A DNA stretch of 64,000 nt. It comes from Azoarcus sp. L1K30. GTDB lineage: Bacteria > Pseudomonadota > Gammaproteobacteria > Burkholderiales > Rhodocyclaceae. This document shows positions 51,754 to 61,204 of the stretch, piece by piece. Each line of letters opens with the position of its first letter. Within the stretch, counting starts at the first letter, position 1. A program made the position numbers and the translations under genes. The DNA is taken from contig NZ_JAGRRD010000001.1 of NCBI RefSeq assembly GCF_018122735.1, positions 1,079,622 to 1,143,621 on the forward strand, written 5' to 3'. The notes beneath the pieces are model-generated. The model was not told the origin of the DNA and made no database searches. It saw only the letters and a program-made list of their open reading frames with translations.

Positions 51754-53885
51754 AACTCGATGCAGATGCCCTGCTCGCCCTGTTGCCCGCGTTCTACCGC
51801 GAGCGCGATGCCGAATCCGGCGGCGCGCTGCGCGCCCTGCTTGCCATCATCGCCGAACAGGGCGCACTGCTCGAAGCCGATCTGCAACGGCTTTACGACA
51901 ACGCCTTCATCGAGACCTGCGACGACTGGGTGGTGCCCTACATCGGCGATCTCCTCGGCGTGCGCGCGCTGCACCCGGTCAGCGGCACCGCGGCTTTCGG
52001 CCCGCGCGCACTGGTCGCCAACACCCTGCGCCTGCGCCGCCGCAAGGGCACAGCGCTGGTCCTTGAAGCGCTTGCGCATGACGCTACCGGGTGGCGCGCA
52101 CGCGCGGTGGAGTTTTTCGAACAGCTTGCGACGACCCAATATCTCGATCATCCACGGCCGCACGCGGTGCGCACGCCCGACCTGCGGCGATCGCTCGCGG
52201 TCGATCGCATCGACGGCCCCTTCGGCCGCGAAATGCATACGGTCGATGTGCGCGCACTGCCCGCCGGCCGCTTCAACCTGCCCAACGTCGGACTCTACCT
52301 GTGGCGCCTGCAGGCCTACCCGGTGCAGCGCGGCACGGCGCGACCGGCCACCGCGCGCCCCGGCTTCTACACCTTCGACCCGTTGGGCCACACCCGGCCG
52401 CTGTTCAACCGTCCCCGCAGCGAGACCGACATCGGCCACCTGGCCGAACCGATCAATGTGCCCGAAGCCCTGCACTGGCAGGACCTGCACGCCGAACTCG
52501 AGGCGCGGCGACAGGCACTGACCGACGGCGATTCGACCAACGAAACCTGGTTCGCCACGGCGGGAGGCAGCGCCGTGCTGCGCGTGTGGGTGGATGGGCT
52601 CGAGATTGCGCCCGAGCATCTCGTGGTCTGCAACCTGAGTGCGATCCCCGGCGTCATCCCCGAGGACTGGCGCCGACCGCCAGCGAGCCTGACCGTCTCC
52701 CCCACCCGGCCGGGGCGACCCGATCGCGTCTTTCCTGCCGCAGGCGGCGTGCTGGTGGGCATCGATCCGCAACGCGGCCGCCTGGCGCTGCCATCCGGGG
52801 TGACGCCGACCACGGTCGAGGTCGGCTACGCCTGCGGTTTTCCCGGTGACATCGGCGCCGGCCCCTTCGACCGGCGGCCCGCCATCGATGAAACCGACCC
52901 GCTCGCCGCCCTCCCCGATCCAGCCGATTTCGACGTCCACCTGCATATTCCCAGCGCCGCCACCCCGACGCTGGCATCGGCCCTCACCCCCCCGGCCAAT
53001 CCGGCCGACGCCGCCAACCGTGTCGTCGCCGGCCGCCGCACGCTGATCACGCTCGACACTGATCACTCCGAGGTTCTGTCGCCCGTGCTGGATCTGCCCG
53101 ACACCTACGTCGCCATCGAAGCCGCCCACGGCCGGCGGCCGGTGCTGGAAGGCGACCTGCACCTCAAGGGCAATGCCAGCACCCGCCTCAGCCTGGATGG
53201 GCTGCTGATCAACGGCGGACTGCAACTGCAGGGCCCGCTGCGCGGTGTCAGCCTGCGCCACTGCACGCTCGTGCCCGCCCATGGCGGCATCGACCACACC
53301 GGCACCGCCACCGATCTCACCCTGAGCCTGTACCGCTGCCTGTGTGGCGCGATCAACAGCAACAAGCCGCTCGCTGCGGTGCTGATGCGCGACAGTGTGA
53401 TCGACGGCAACGGCGGCGCGGCGATCGATGTGGACGATAGCGCGCTGAAGGTGAACGCCTGCACCGTACTGGGCAGCGTGAGCGCTGGCCGCATCGAGGC
53501 CGCCAACAGCATCTTCGACGGACTGGTACGTATCGCCCGCCGCCAGGACGGTTGCGTGCGCTATTGCTACTTGCCGCCAAAGTCGGAAACGCCGCGGCGG
53601 TATCGCTGCCAGCCCGACCTCGTCAGCACGGACCTGCCGGCCGCGGAGGCCAAACGCGAAGCGCGACGCGTCACCCCGGCCTACACCAGCGTCCGTTTCG
53701 GCACGTCGGCCTATACCCAACTCACCACGTCCACGGCAATCGAGATTCGCTGCGGCGCCGAGGATGGCGCCGAAATGGGCGTCTGGCAGCACCTGCAGCA
53801 GGCACAGCGCGAGGCGAACCTGCGCCTCGCGTTGGACGAATATCTGCGCTTCGGCCTCGATGCCGCGCCCATCTTCGTGACCTGA
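51750..53885 (+). CDS. gpI-like baseplate/tail protein with beta-helix extension
   Basis: The 711-residue protein begins with a P2 gpI-like domain (LLALLPAFYRERDAESGGAL; DDWVVPYIGDLLGVRAL near residues 53-69). A central beta-rich region follows. At about 450-603 there is a right-handed beta-helix-like stretch with short repeated strands (LDGLLINGGLQLQGPLRGVS, CTLVPAHGG, MRDSVIDGNGGAAIDVDDSA). Such solenoids are common in tail spikes that bind or cut polysaccharide. In Afp and PVC the fibre is a separate adenovirus-like protein that is absent here, so this gene and the next may provide target recognition. Overlaps the upstream gene by 4 bases; 37 bases precede the next. Confidence 0.8.
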   Translation: MKLDADALLALLPAFYRERDAESGGALRALLAIIAEQGALLEADLQRLYDNAFIETCDDWVVPYIGDLLGVRALHPVSGTAAFGPRALVANTLRLRRRKGTALVLEALAHDATGWRARAVEFFEQLATTQYLDHPRPHAVRTPDLRRSLAVDRIDGPFGREMHTVDVRALPAGRFNLPNVGLYLWRLQAYPVQRGTARPATARPGFYTFDPLGHTRPLFNRPRSETDIGHLAEPINVPEALHWQDLHAELEARRQALTDGDSTNETWFATAGGSAVLRVWVDGLEIAPEHLVVCNLSAIPGVIPEDWRRPPASLTVSPTRPGRPDRVFPAAGGVLVGIDPQRGRLALPSGVTPTTVEVGYACGFPGDIGAGPFDRRPAIDETDPLAALPDPADFDVHLHIPSAATPTLASALTPPANPADAANRVVAGRRTLITLDTDHSEVLSPVLDLPDTYVAIEAAHGRRPVLEGDLHLKGNASTRLSLDGLLINGGLQLQGPLRGVSLRHCTLVPAHGGIDHTGTATDLTLSLYRCLCGAINSNKPLAAVLMRDSVIDGNGGAAIDVDDSALKVNACTVLGSVSAGRIEAANSIFDGLVRIARRQDGCVRYCYLPPKSETPRRYRCQPDLVSTDLPAAEAKREARRVTPAYTSVRFGTSAYTQLTTSTAIEIRCGAEDGAEMGVWQHLQQAQREANLRLALDEYLRFGLDAAPIFVT

Positions 53886-53922
53886 ACCCATACACCGTCA
53901 CCCGTTTGCCGGGAGAGAGACC

Positions 53923-56900
53923 ATGAAAGCCGACCTCAGCCGCGCCACCTTCGACCCCGCAAGACGTTACCGCACGGTGCGCATGCAGCAGGGACGCGTG
54001 CAGCTCGACGCCGACTGGAACGAGCAGCAGGACATCCTCAACCACCGCGTGGAAATCGACAGCCGTGACAGCCTCGGGGCGGTAGCCGCGCCGATCGACA
54101 ACGCCGGCTTTGCGATCGCCCCGGCGGGCAAGGACCTTGCCGTATCGCCGGGCCGGCTCTACGTCGACGGCTTGCTGTGCGAAAACCCGGTTGCAGCCAG
54201 TGTCGCGCGTCAGCCGGATCTCCCTGCCACGGCTTCACCGGTACTGCCGGCCACCGCCGCGCGCCTGCCGCTGCCGCCCAAGGGCATCGCCGCCACCGAT
54301 ATCGACGGCATCGTCGTGTTCGACAACACCGGCACCGCCGTTGCCCCCGCCGACGGCACCTACCTTGCCTATCTCGAAGTGTGGCAACGCCATCTGAGCA
54401 CGCTCGACCTTGCCATCGGCGACAACAGCATGCGCGAAGTCGCACTCGGCGGCCCCGATACCTGTACGCGCGAGCAAACCGTCTGGCAGGTGAAGCTGCT
54501 GCGCGCGGGCGACCCCGACGCTGCGCTCGACTGCCTGTCCGCGATTCCGGCGTGGAGTACGCTCACTGCCGCACCCGACGGTCGGCTGGCGGCCCGCGCC
54601 GAAGCCACCATTCCACCCAAGACGCCGTGCCAGCTTCCGCCCGAAGCAGGCTATCGCCTGCTGGAGAACCATCTCTACCGGATCGAGATCCACGACGACG
54701 GCACGGTGACGGGCAAGGCGCGCTACAAGTGGTCGCGCGACAACGGCAGTGTGCTCACCCGGGTGGTGCGCTGGCTCGACGACCCGATCGCGGATGAATT
54801 CGAAGTCGCCAGCATCGGCCGTGACGACGAGCTGACCATCAGCGCCGGGTGCTGGGTCGAATTCATCGACGATACCCACGAACTGCTCGGCCAGCCCGGC
54901 CCGCTGGTGCCGGTGGTTCGCACCGAAGGCAACGTGGTCACCGTGGATCTTGCGCAACGCATCGGACATCCGCTCGATGCAGCCCTGTTTGCGGCCAATC
55001 CGCGGGTTCGGCGCTGGGACGGCGTGGTCGAGCTCAAGACCAGTGCGATTGCAAACCCCAACACCGGTTGGGAGGAGCTGGCCCAGGATGGCATCGAACT
55101 GAAGTTCGCCCCCGGCAGCTACCGCATCGGCGACTACTGGCTGATCCCTGCACGCACGGCCACGGCCGACATCGAATGGCCTCGCGAGGCCGGCAAGCCG
55201 GCCTTCCTCGCCCCGGCCGGCATTCTGCGCGCATTCGCGCGACTCGCCCTGCTGCGCTTCGAGAGCAATGCCTGGAGTTTGCGTGCCGATTGCCGCCCGC
55301 TGTTCCCCAACCTCACCGAGCTGACCCAGCTCCACTACGTCGGCGGGGATGGTCAAAGCGTCATGCCCAATCCGCCCGGCACCTCGTCGCCAGCACCCCT
55401 GCCCGCGCCCTTGCAGGTCGGGGTCTGCAATGGACAGTTTCCCGTGGCGAACGCCGAGATCCGCTTTACCGTAGACACCGGGCAGTTACCCAACGGCACC
55501 CAGACCGAGGTGGTCAAGACCCTCGCCGACGGTGTTGCCTCGATTGACTGGTCGCTCGACAGCGATCAGTCGAAACCGGTGCAGCACGCCCATGCCGAAC
55601 TGCTGGTGGCTGGACAGGTGATCCCAGGGCGCTACCTGCCGGTCGAGTTCACGGCCAGCCTCGCACTTGCACGTACGGTGGCCTACGACCCATCCGCATG
55701 CGACGACCTGCTCGCCGCAAACGCCTTCACCGTGCAGGATGCCATCGATACCCTGTGCAAACGCACGCACAGCGGCGGGGGTTGTTGCGTCACGGTTGGC
55801 GAAGGCGGCGCGTTTCCGAACCTCGATGTCGCCCTGCGCACCCTGCTGGAGAAAGGTGCGCTCGACATCTGCCTGTGCCTGATGCCCGGGCAGCACACCC
55901 TGCGCGACGACCTCAGCATCACCGGCAGCAGACGCCACCGGATCCTGATCCATGGCTGCGGTGCCGCCAGCCGGCTGGTGCTGCGTGAGCAGCTTCTGCA
56001 GTTCGACACCTTCGCAGCGCTCACGCTGCAGGACTTCACCGTTGTCCGCAGTGGGGCGCCCATGAGCATGAATTTCCTGCGTTGCGGCAGTTTGCGCATG
56101 CGCGGGATGGACTGGGTCGGCAGTTCGGGCACCGGCAGCAGCCTGTTGCGGATTACCGGCAGCGAGCGTCTGCTCATCGACGACAGTCGCCTGCTGGCTG
56201 ACGGCAACGACGACAGGACGCTTGGCCTCGTTCTCGAGCGCATCACCGCGCTGGCGGGCATCAAGGCGGCCTTTCGCCCAACGGCAGCCATCGACGGCAA
56301 CTTGCCGGGGTTCGCCGAGGATCTCTTCGCCCTCAGCCCCGAAGACAAGAAGAACATGGGCGCACAGATCGCCACCATGATCCGCGAGGCGCCCAATTCC
56401 AACGTCGCCTTCAGCGCGCGCCAGACGAGCGCGCTCAACGCGCTGCGCCTCGCCGCCACCGGCCCATCGGCCTTCCGCCTCGCCATCGCGCTCGAGGCGC
56501 TAGGCCATGCACTACTGAGCGACCGCCCGACTTTCGCGCTGGCGCTGCAGGACACAGTCACCGCGACGATCGTGAACTGCCACATTAGGGGCCGCATCAC
56601 GCTGTTCGGCGAAGGCAGCGACGCGGCCTTTCCCACGCGCGACCTGCTCGCGCGCCTGAGCGCGGCGATCAACCAGGGCGCAGTCACCCTCGACGGCAGC
56701 GGCGAGTTGACGCTGACCCGCAACCGCCTTGGCGGCCTGCGTTTGAGCGAGTCCGTGTTCAAGGACGTGCTGGCGAACTTCCAGGGCAGGCTGCCGGTGT
56801 GCAGTTGTCTGCGTGTCGTCGACAACCGGATCGAGAGCGAGCTGGACCACTACCCCGGCACACTGTGCGCGCTCGAAGGCAACAGCCTCGAGCCGGAAGG

Positions 56901-57033
56901 CGACATCGGCCTGCTCGTCGGCAGCCAGGCGAAACTGATCGGCAACTTTTCCCGTACCAAGAGCAGGCTGTTCGCGCTCGGCGTCGCCCCGGAGAGCTTC
57001 GGCAATGGCGACCTCACGGTCACCCCGGTGTAG
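53923..57033 (+). CDS. DUF6519 protein with beta-helix, last gene of the eCIS operon
   Basis: The 1036-residue protein has the DUF6519 start (ADLSRATFDPARRYRTVRMQ then QGRVQLDADWNEQQDIL), followed by beta-rich domains. A second conserved block is RYKWSRDNGSVLTRVV near 267-282. At about 626-766 and again at about 870-1030 are beta-helix-like repeats (GSRRHRILIHGCGAASRLVL; FVLADGNDD-type turns in LLIDDSRLLADGNDDRT). A helical stretch of about 90 residues separates them. A GGGAGAGA site precedes the ATG. Genes of this type sit at the end of many eCIS clusters as I recall; a receptor-binding or fibre-like role is inferred and not proven. Confidence 0.75.
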   Translation: MKADLSRATFDPARRYRTVRMQQGRVQLDADWNEQQDILNHRVEIDSRDSLGAVAAPIDNAGFAIAPAGKDLAVSPGRLYVDGLLCENPVAASVARQPDLPATASPVLPATAARLPLPPKGIAATDIDGIVVFDNTGTAVAPADGTYLAYLEVWQRHLSTLDLAIGDNSMREVALGGPDTCTREQTVWQVKLLRAGDPDAALDCLSAIPAWSTLTAAPDGRLAARAEATIPPKTPCQLPPEAGYRLLENHLYRIEIHDDGTVTGKARYKWSRDNGSVLTRVVRWLDDPIADEFEVASIGRDDELTISAGCWVEFIDDTHELLGQPGPLVPVVRTEGNVVTVDLAQRIGHPLDAALFAANPRVRRWDGVVELKTSAIANPNTGWEELAQDGIELKFAPGSYRIGDYWLIPARTATADIEWPREAGKPAFLAPAGILRAFARLALLRFESNAWSLRADCRPLFPNLTELTQLHYVGGDGQSVMPNPPGTSSPAPLPAPLQVGVCNGQFPVANAEIRFTVDTGQLPNGTQTEVVKTLADGVASIDWSLDSDQSKPVQHAHAELLVAGQVIPGRYLPVEFTASLALARTVAYDPSACDDLLAANAFTVQDAIDTLCKRTHSGGGCCVTVGEGGAFPNLDVALRTLLEKGALDICLCLMPGQHTLRDDLSITGSRRHRILIHGCGAASRLVLREQLLQFDTFAALTLQDFTVVRSGAPMSMNFLRCGSLRMRGMDWVGSSGTGSSLLRITGSERLLIDDSRLLADGNDDRTLGLVLERITALAGIKAAFRPTAAIDGNLPGFAEDLFALSPEDKKNMGAQIATMIREAPNSNVAFSARQTSALNALRLAATGPSAFRLAIALEALGHALLSDRPTFALALQDTVTATIVNCHIRGRITLFGEGSDAAFPTRDLLARLSAAINQGAVTLDGSGELTLTRNRLGGLRLSESVFKDVLANFQGRLPVCSCLRVVDNRIESELDHYPGTLCALEGNSLEPEGDIGLLVGSQAKLIGNFSRTKSRLFALGVAPESFGNGDLTVTPV

Positions 57034-57284
57034 GTCGCCAGCGGCATTATTCCCCTACTTTGCGTCGCAGTTTCGCGAATCCGTTTTCGACGGTAGAGTG
57101 CGGCATTCACTTTTGCAGCAAAGGATCGCCAACGCCGCATGCAGGCTAGCGGGCGCTGACATCACGTACATCGCCGGGTGCCGGCGCGGGTCTGTCCGAT
57201 CCGGCACCCTTGATTGGTCCGGCCCTTGTTTCGGCGTCTCATCGCCCCCATTGTGGCCTGACTACAAGAACAGGAATTCGACTT

Positions 57285-58877
57285 TTGAACGATCTACTCG
57301 CGCGCCGCCTGGCCTTGCTCGACAAGCCCGAACATCTCGATCTGCTGCGCCATTGCCGGCACGGGCTGGAGAAGGAGAGCCTGCGCGTCGCCCCCAGCGG
57401 CAACCTGGCGCTGACGCCGCACCCGGAAGCATTGGGCTCGGCCCTCACCCACCCGCAGATCACCACGGACTATTCCGAGGCGCTGCTGGAATTCATCACC
57501 GCAGCCGAAGAGGATCCCCTGCACACGCTCGACGAGCTCGATGCCATTCATCGTTTCGCGTACAACCGCCTCGGCGATGAGATCCTGTGGAGCCAATCGA
57601 TGCCCTGCATTCTGCCGGGCGAGGCACAGATTCCGATCGCCGAGTACGGCAGCAGCCATACCGGACAGATCAAGCATGTGTATCGCAAGGGGCTCGCGGT
57701 CCGCTATGGCAAGGCCATGCAGTGCATCGCGGGCATCCACTACAACTTCAGCCTGCCCGAGGCGATGTGGGGGGTGCTACAGCGCGCGGAAGGCGACACC
57801 CGCCCGGCACGGACCTTCCAGTCCGAGCGCTATATCGCGCTGATCCGCAACTTCCGCCGCTACAGCTGGCTCCTGATGTACCTGTTCGGTGCCTCGCCGG
57901 CAGTGGGAAAGAGCTTTCTGCAGAACCGCCTGCACGATCTCGAGCACTACAGCGACAAGACGCTTTACCTGCCGTGGGCGACCAGCCTGCGCATGAGTGA
58001 CCTGGGCTACCAGAACAATGCCCAGGCCGGCATTCAACCCTGCTATGACAGCCTGGAAAGCTATCTCGGCAGCCTGCGCTCGGCGGTATCGACGCCCTAC
58101 CCTCCATACGTGGCGATCGGGACCCGGCACGACGGCGAATGGATTCAGCTCAACACCAATGTGCTGCAGATCGAAAACGAGTACTACTCGACGATTCGCC
58201 CCAAGCGCATCGCCTGCCCCGGCGAGCGCCCCATCCAGGCGTTGGGATCGCGCGGCGTGCAGTACGTGGAAGTGCGCTGCCTGGACATCGACCCCTTCCT
58301 GCCCCTCGGCATCGACGTCACCACCGCGCGATTCCTCGATGCCTTCCTGCTCTATTGCGCACTCGAGGACAGCCCGCTGATGCCGGGCGAGGAGTGCCGC
58401 GAATGCACGGCCAATTTTGCGCATGCGGTCAAGGAAGGACGGCGTCCCGGACTGCTGCTGCAACAGCATGGGCAGGCACGCGAACTGGTCGCATGGGGGC
58501 TCGAACTGATCGACACCATCGCGACCTGCGCGGAACAGCTCGACGCCGCCCACGGCAACACCTTCCACCGCGAAGCGCTTGATGCCCAACGCGCCAAGCT
58601 GCTGAACCCGGAACTGACACCCTCCGCCCGGGTGCTGCGCACGATGAGCAGGGAAAAACTCAGTTTCTTCGAGTTCTCCATGCGACAGTCCAAGCTGCAC
58701 GCACAAGCGTTCAGGGACCGACCGCTGGACAAGGACGCGACGCAGGCATTCGAACAGAGGGCGCGTGACTCGATTGCACGTCAGCTCGAGATCGAGCGCG
58801 AGCAAACCGGTCCGTTCGAGGACTATGTTGCCGACTACATGGCCGCCATCGAGCCAGACGAGCGCAAGTCCTGCTAA
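57285..58877 (+). CDS. gshA: Glutamate-cysteine ligase (proteobacterial type)
   Basis: GshA makes gamma-glutamylcysteine, the first step of glutathione synthesis, in the cytoplasm. The 530-residue length is close to E. coli GshA (518). Characteristic segments are [10 protein letters not shown] near residues 24-33, [16 protein letters not shown] near 62-77, [20 protein letters not shown] near 121-140, and the [20 protein letters not shown] region. The start is a TTG at 57285 with AGGA 9 bases before it; in-frame codons upstream lack family character. It is convergent with the DUF2126 gene and overlaps it by 4 bases. Confidence 0.93.
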   Translation: MNDLLARRLALLDKPEHLDLLRHCRHGLEKESLRVAPSGNLALTPHPEALGSALTHPQITTDYSEALLEFITAAEEDPLHTLDELDAIHRFAYNRLGDEILWSQSMPCILPGEAQIPIAEYGSSHTGQIKHVYRKGLAVRYGKAMQCIAGIHYNFSLPEAMWGVLQRAEGDTRPARTFQSERYIALIRNFRRYSWLLMYLFGASPAVGKSFLQNRLHDLEHYSDKTLYLPWATSLRMSDLGYQNNAQAGIQPCYDSLESYLGSLRSAVSTPYPPYVAIGTRHDGEWIQLNTNVLQIENEYYSTIRPKRIACPGERPIQALGSRGVQYVEVRCLDIDPFLPLGIDVTTARFLDAFLLYCALEDSPLMPGEECRECTANFAHAVKEGRRPGLLLQQHGQARELVAWGLELIDTIATCAEQLDAAHGNTFHREALDAQRAKLLNPELTPSARVLRTMSREKLSFFEFSMRQSKLHAQAFRDRPLDKDATQAFEQRARDSIARQLEIEREQTGPFEDYVADYMAAIEPDERKSC

Positions 58878-61006
58878 GCACGGCCGACCCAGCGCAAATC
58901 GAAGCAGTAATCCGAATACGCCGAATCGGGTGCCTGGGTGGGCGGGGGCAAGGTGCATTGCTCGATGACTTCGGACACCAGCCGCTCAGCCCGCCGGCGC
59001 CGGGCCTCCGCGCGACTGGCAGGCAGTCCGTCGTAGGGCTCTCCTTGCGGATGCCAGTCGAACAGGGTGAGGCGAAGCGCGTGATCCGTGCGTGGATGCG
59101 TCAGCACCAGTTCCACCCTGTCCTGCGCCGGCAGGGCCGGGTGCAGCCCGTGCAAGGGGACGAAACTGCGGTAGCGAATACCTGCAAGGCAGGTCGGTCT
59201 TTCGCCGCCGAGCTCGGTGCGCAACGGCACCGCATGCCCGTCGACCCGCAGCGACAGCCCGTCGAGGCAGTCCGTGTCGGCTGCGGTCACCCGCAATTCG
59301 ATGCGCTGCGTGCTGGCATCGACCAGGCGCGAATCGGCGGGCTGCTGCGCGGTCACGTCGCCGATCAGCGGCCAGAATTCGAGTGCGCCCAGAACCCGGA
59401 CATTGAGCCCCGCCCAATCGAGCTGCCCCAGTTCGCGTCGCGCATCGTCCAGCAAACGGGCCGCCGTTGACGGCCCCAGGCCCAGGCCATGGCGGTCGAG
59501 GTCGTCGAGCACCGTCCGCAGATCCTGCTCCAGATACCAGGGCAGCGCAAAACGGTTGTGCAGCAGTGTTCCCCAGTCGATCATGGGCTCGTCGTACGAA
59601 TGCATCATCAGGCGCGCGACCAGTGCGCGCAGCAAGGCCGCCTCCGCCGCCAGCGTCGCGGCGTCCGGCGCCATGCGCAGGGCACGGAACTCGACCAGAC
59701 CGGCCATGCCGCGCGCGCCCAGATAGGGGTTCCACAGCTTCTCGATATTGATTTCGCTGCGATGACTGTTGCCGGCCGAATCCGCCAGGAAGGGGGCGAG
59801 ACTCGACCAGATCAGGCCAGGCTCGGGCGACGGGATGCGTTCGAGCTGCGCCAGCGCCAGTGCCAGCTCGACCCTGCGCTCCTGCGGCCCCTCGTCCGCG
59901 CGCGGGGCCTGGCTGCCGCTGCCGATCGAATCCGGTGCCCACCAGTAGGACAAGGCCGGATGGCGGTTGAGATAGCGGATCAGGCGCGTGAGCAGATGCG
60001 GTTCGACGAAAAACGGACTGCGCTGCGCGCTCGGCCCACCCAGTGTAAGCTGCCCGCCGCCCCCCGAATCGGCCTCACCGCCGTTGTAATGCAGCCGAAA
60101 TGGATAAAGCCCCAAGCCCCGTGCGGCCGCAAACAGCCCCGCGTTGACACGATGGAAGGATGCGAGGTCGGTTGCCGGTGCCAGGTTGGCCTCTATCACC
60201 GCCGGATCCGGCGTCAGGCTGGTCCAGTGCAACTCGCCATCCACCGGGGGAGGATGACCGCGCAACACCAGGCCGTTCAATCCTGCGGCCCACCCCGCCT
60301 CGGCCACCATCTCAAGCAAGGCAGCATGACCCGCGACATCGGCCACCGCCGGCAACTCGAGCACCGGCCACCCACCCTCCTCGTACGCCAGCGTGTCGAG
60401 CAGCAGCAGAAGATGACCGCTTTCGGCGAGCACGTCGCGCAGGCCGTCGGCCGGAATCGGCACCGCGTGCAGCGAGGGGCGATCGAGTTCGGCGCCAGGC
60501 AGACCATCGATGACGATCGGCTCGCCCGTCGGGCGCAGAAGCACGCGGCGGTCGCCCGCCCCCTGATACGCCACTGCCGACCAGGCGCGCCGACCGCAGC
60601 TGTCGAGCAGGCACTGCTGCAGTCGTTCGAGTTCGTTCGCCGCACACGGCCCGGACGCGAGCAAGGGGTCCGGTGGCCCCCGCCACAGCGGCGTGCCATC
60701 ACGTCGGGCGAGCACGCCGAATGACCAGCGCGCCCCGGGTTCGCCCGGATACTGTCGACCGATGGTCCGCAACAGCGCACCGCCCGGGAACTGGACCGAA
60801 AAATCCCGCAGCAACCGTGCCGCACGAACTTCCTTCTCGCCACCGAGCGCTTGGTAGAGCCATTCCGCAGCTTCCGAGCGGCGGTCGGTAAAGGTCGGCT
60901 CGGCACCAATCCAGATCTCTGCCCCCAACGCGGCAATACGCCCATCCAGATCGATCAGCTCATCCACAAGGGGATCGGTGGCGGCATCGGTGGTTGGCGG
61001 CGTCAT
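58874..61006 (-). CDS. DUF2126 putative amidoligase, without the usual transglutaminase partner domain
   Basis: The protein of about 710 residues matches the DUF2126 group, described as putative amidoligases related to GCS and ATP-grasp enzymes. Its start carries the hallmark [14 protein letters not shown] near residues 31-44, then [40 protein letters not shown], and a [20 protein letters not shown] block. Many DUF2126 proteins are fused to a transglutaminase-like domain with a total near 1100 residues; here that domain is absent and not adjacent. The ATG at 61006 is chosen because the protein's conserved part starts soon after; an upstream frame adds 25 residues of low-quality sequence. Substrate unknown. 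Confidence 0.82.
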   Translation of the reverse strand: MTPPTTDAATDPLVDELIDLDGRIAALGAEIWIGAEPTFTDRRSEAAEWLYQALGGEKEVRAARLLRDFSVQFPGGALLRTIGRQYPGEPGARWSFGVLARRDGTPLWRGPPDPLLASGPCAANELERLQQCLLDSCGRRAWSAVAYQGAGDRRVLLRPTGEPIVIDGLPGAELDRPSLHAVPIPADGLRDVLAESGHLLLLLDTLAYEEGGWPVLELPAVADVAGHAALLEMVAEAGWAAGLNGLVLRGHPPPVDGELHWTSLTPDPAVIEANLAPATDLASFHRVNAGLFAAARGLGLYPFRLHYNGGEADSGGGGQLTLGGPSAQRSPFFVEPHLLTRLIRYLNRHPALSYWWAPDSIGSGSQAPRADEGPQERRVELALALAQLERIPSPEPGLIWSSLAPFLADSAGNSHRSEINIEKLWNPYLGARGMAGLVEFRALRMAPDAATLAAEAALLRALVARLMMHSYDEPMIDWGTLLHNRFALPWYLEQDLRTVLDDLDRHGLGLGPSTAARLLDDARRELGQLDWAGLNVRVLGALEFWPLIGDVTAQQPADSRLVDASTQRIELRVTAADTDCLDGLSLRVDGHAVPLRTELGGERPTCLAGIRYRSFVPLHGLHPALPAQDRVELVLTHPRTDHALRLTLFDWHPQGEPYDGLPASRAEARRRRAERLVSEVIEQCTLPPPTQAPDSAYSDYCFDLRWVGRA

Positions 61007-61146
61007 GAAGGTCTGTCCCGGGCACTTGCGCATGGATGAGGCGCACGACGGGCGTACCATTTCGGCCGCGCGCGTTCGCACTCAATGATACGTCCACAGC
61101 CTCGCCCGCAGAACCCGCCATGACGCGGGCAAACGCCGCATCTACG

Positions 61147-61184
61147 AAAAAGGCACCGCGCTGCCGGACGGTAGACACGGTGCC
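61147..61184 (-). terminator. Intrinsic terminator of the OprD-family gene
   Basis: Read on the minus strand, GGCACCG pairs with CGGTGCC across a loop of about 24 bases and is followed directly by TTTTT. It lies 20 bases after the porin stop codon and should end that transcript before the DUF2126 gene. Confidence 0.7.
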
Positions 61185-61204
61185 AGGGCGACCAGCCGGT
61201 TCGA

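Noticed and set aside
39633-53891. Very long open frames on the minus strand opposite the ATPase, wedge and gpI-like genes
   Set aside because: They lie exactly opposite strongly recognised plus-strand proteins, have compositions typical of reversed GC-rich codons (Arg, Gly, Ala, His) and no family features.
33902-57033. Prophage
   Set aside because: No integrase, repressor, terminase, portal, capsid, holin or endolysin is visible, and the AAA+/DUF4255/DUF4157 genes are eCIS markers.
33902-57033. Type VI secretion system
   Set aside because: No TssJ, TssL, TssM, ClpV or separate TssB/TssC genes; the sheath is a single phage-like protein.
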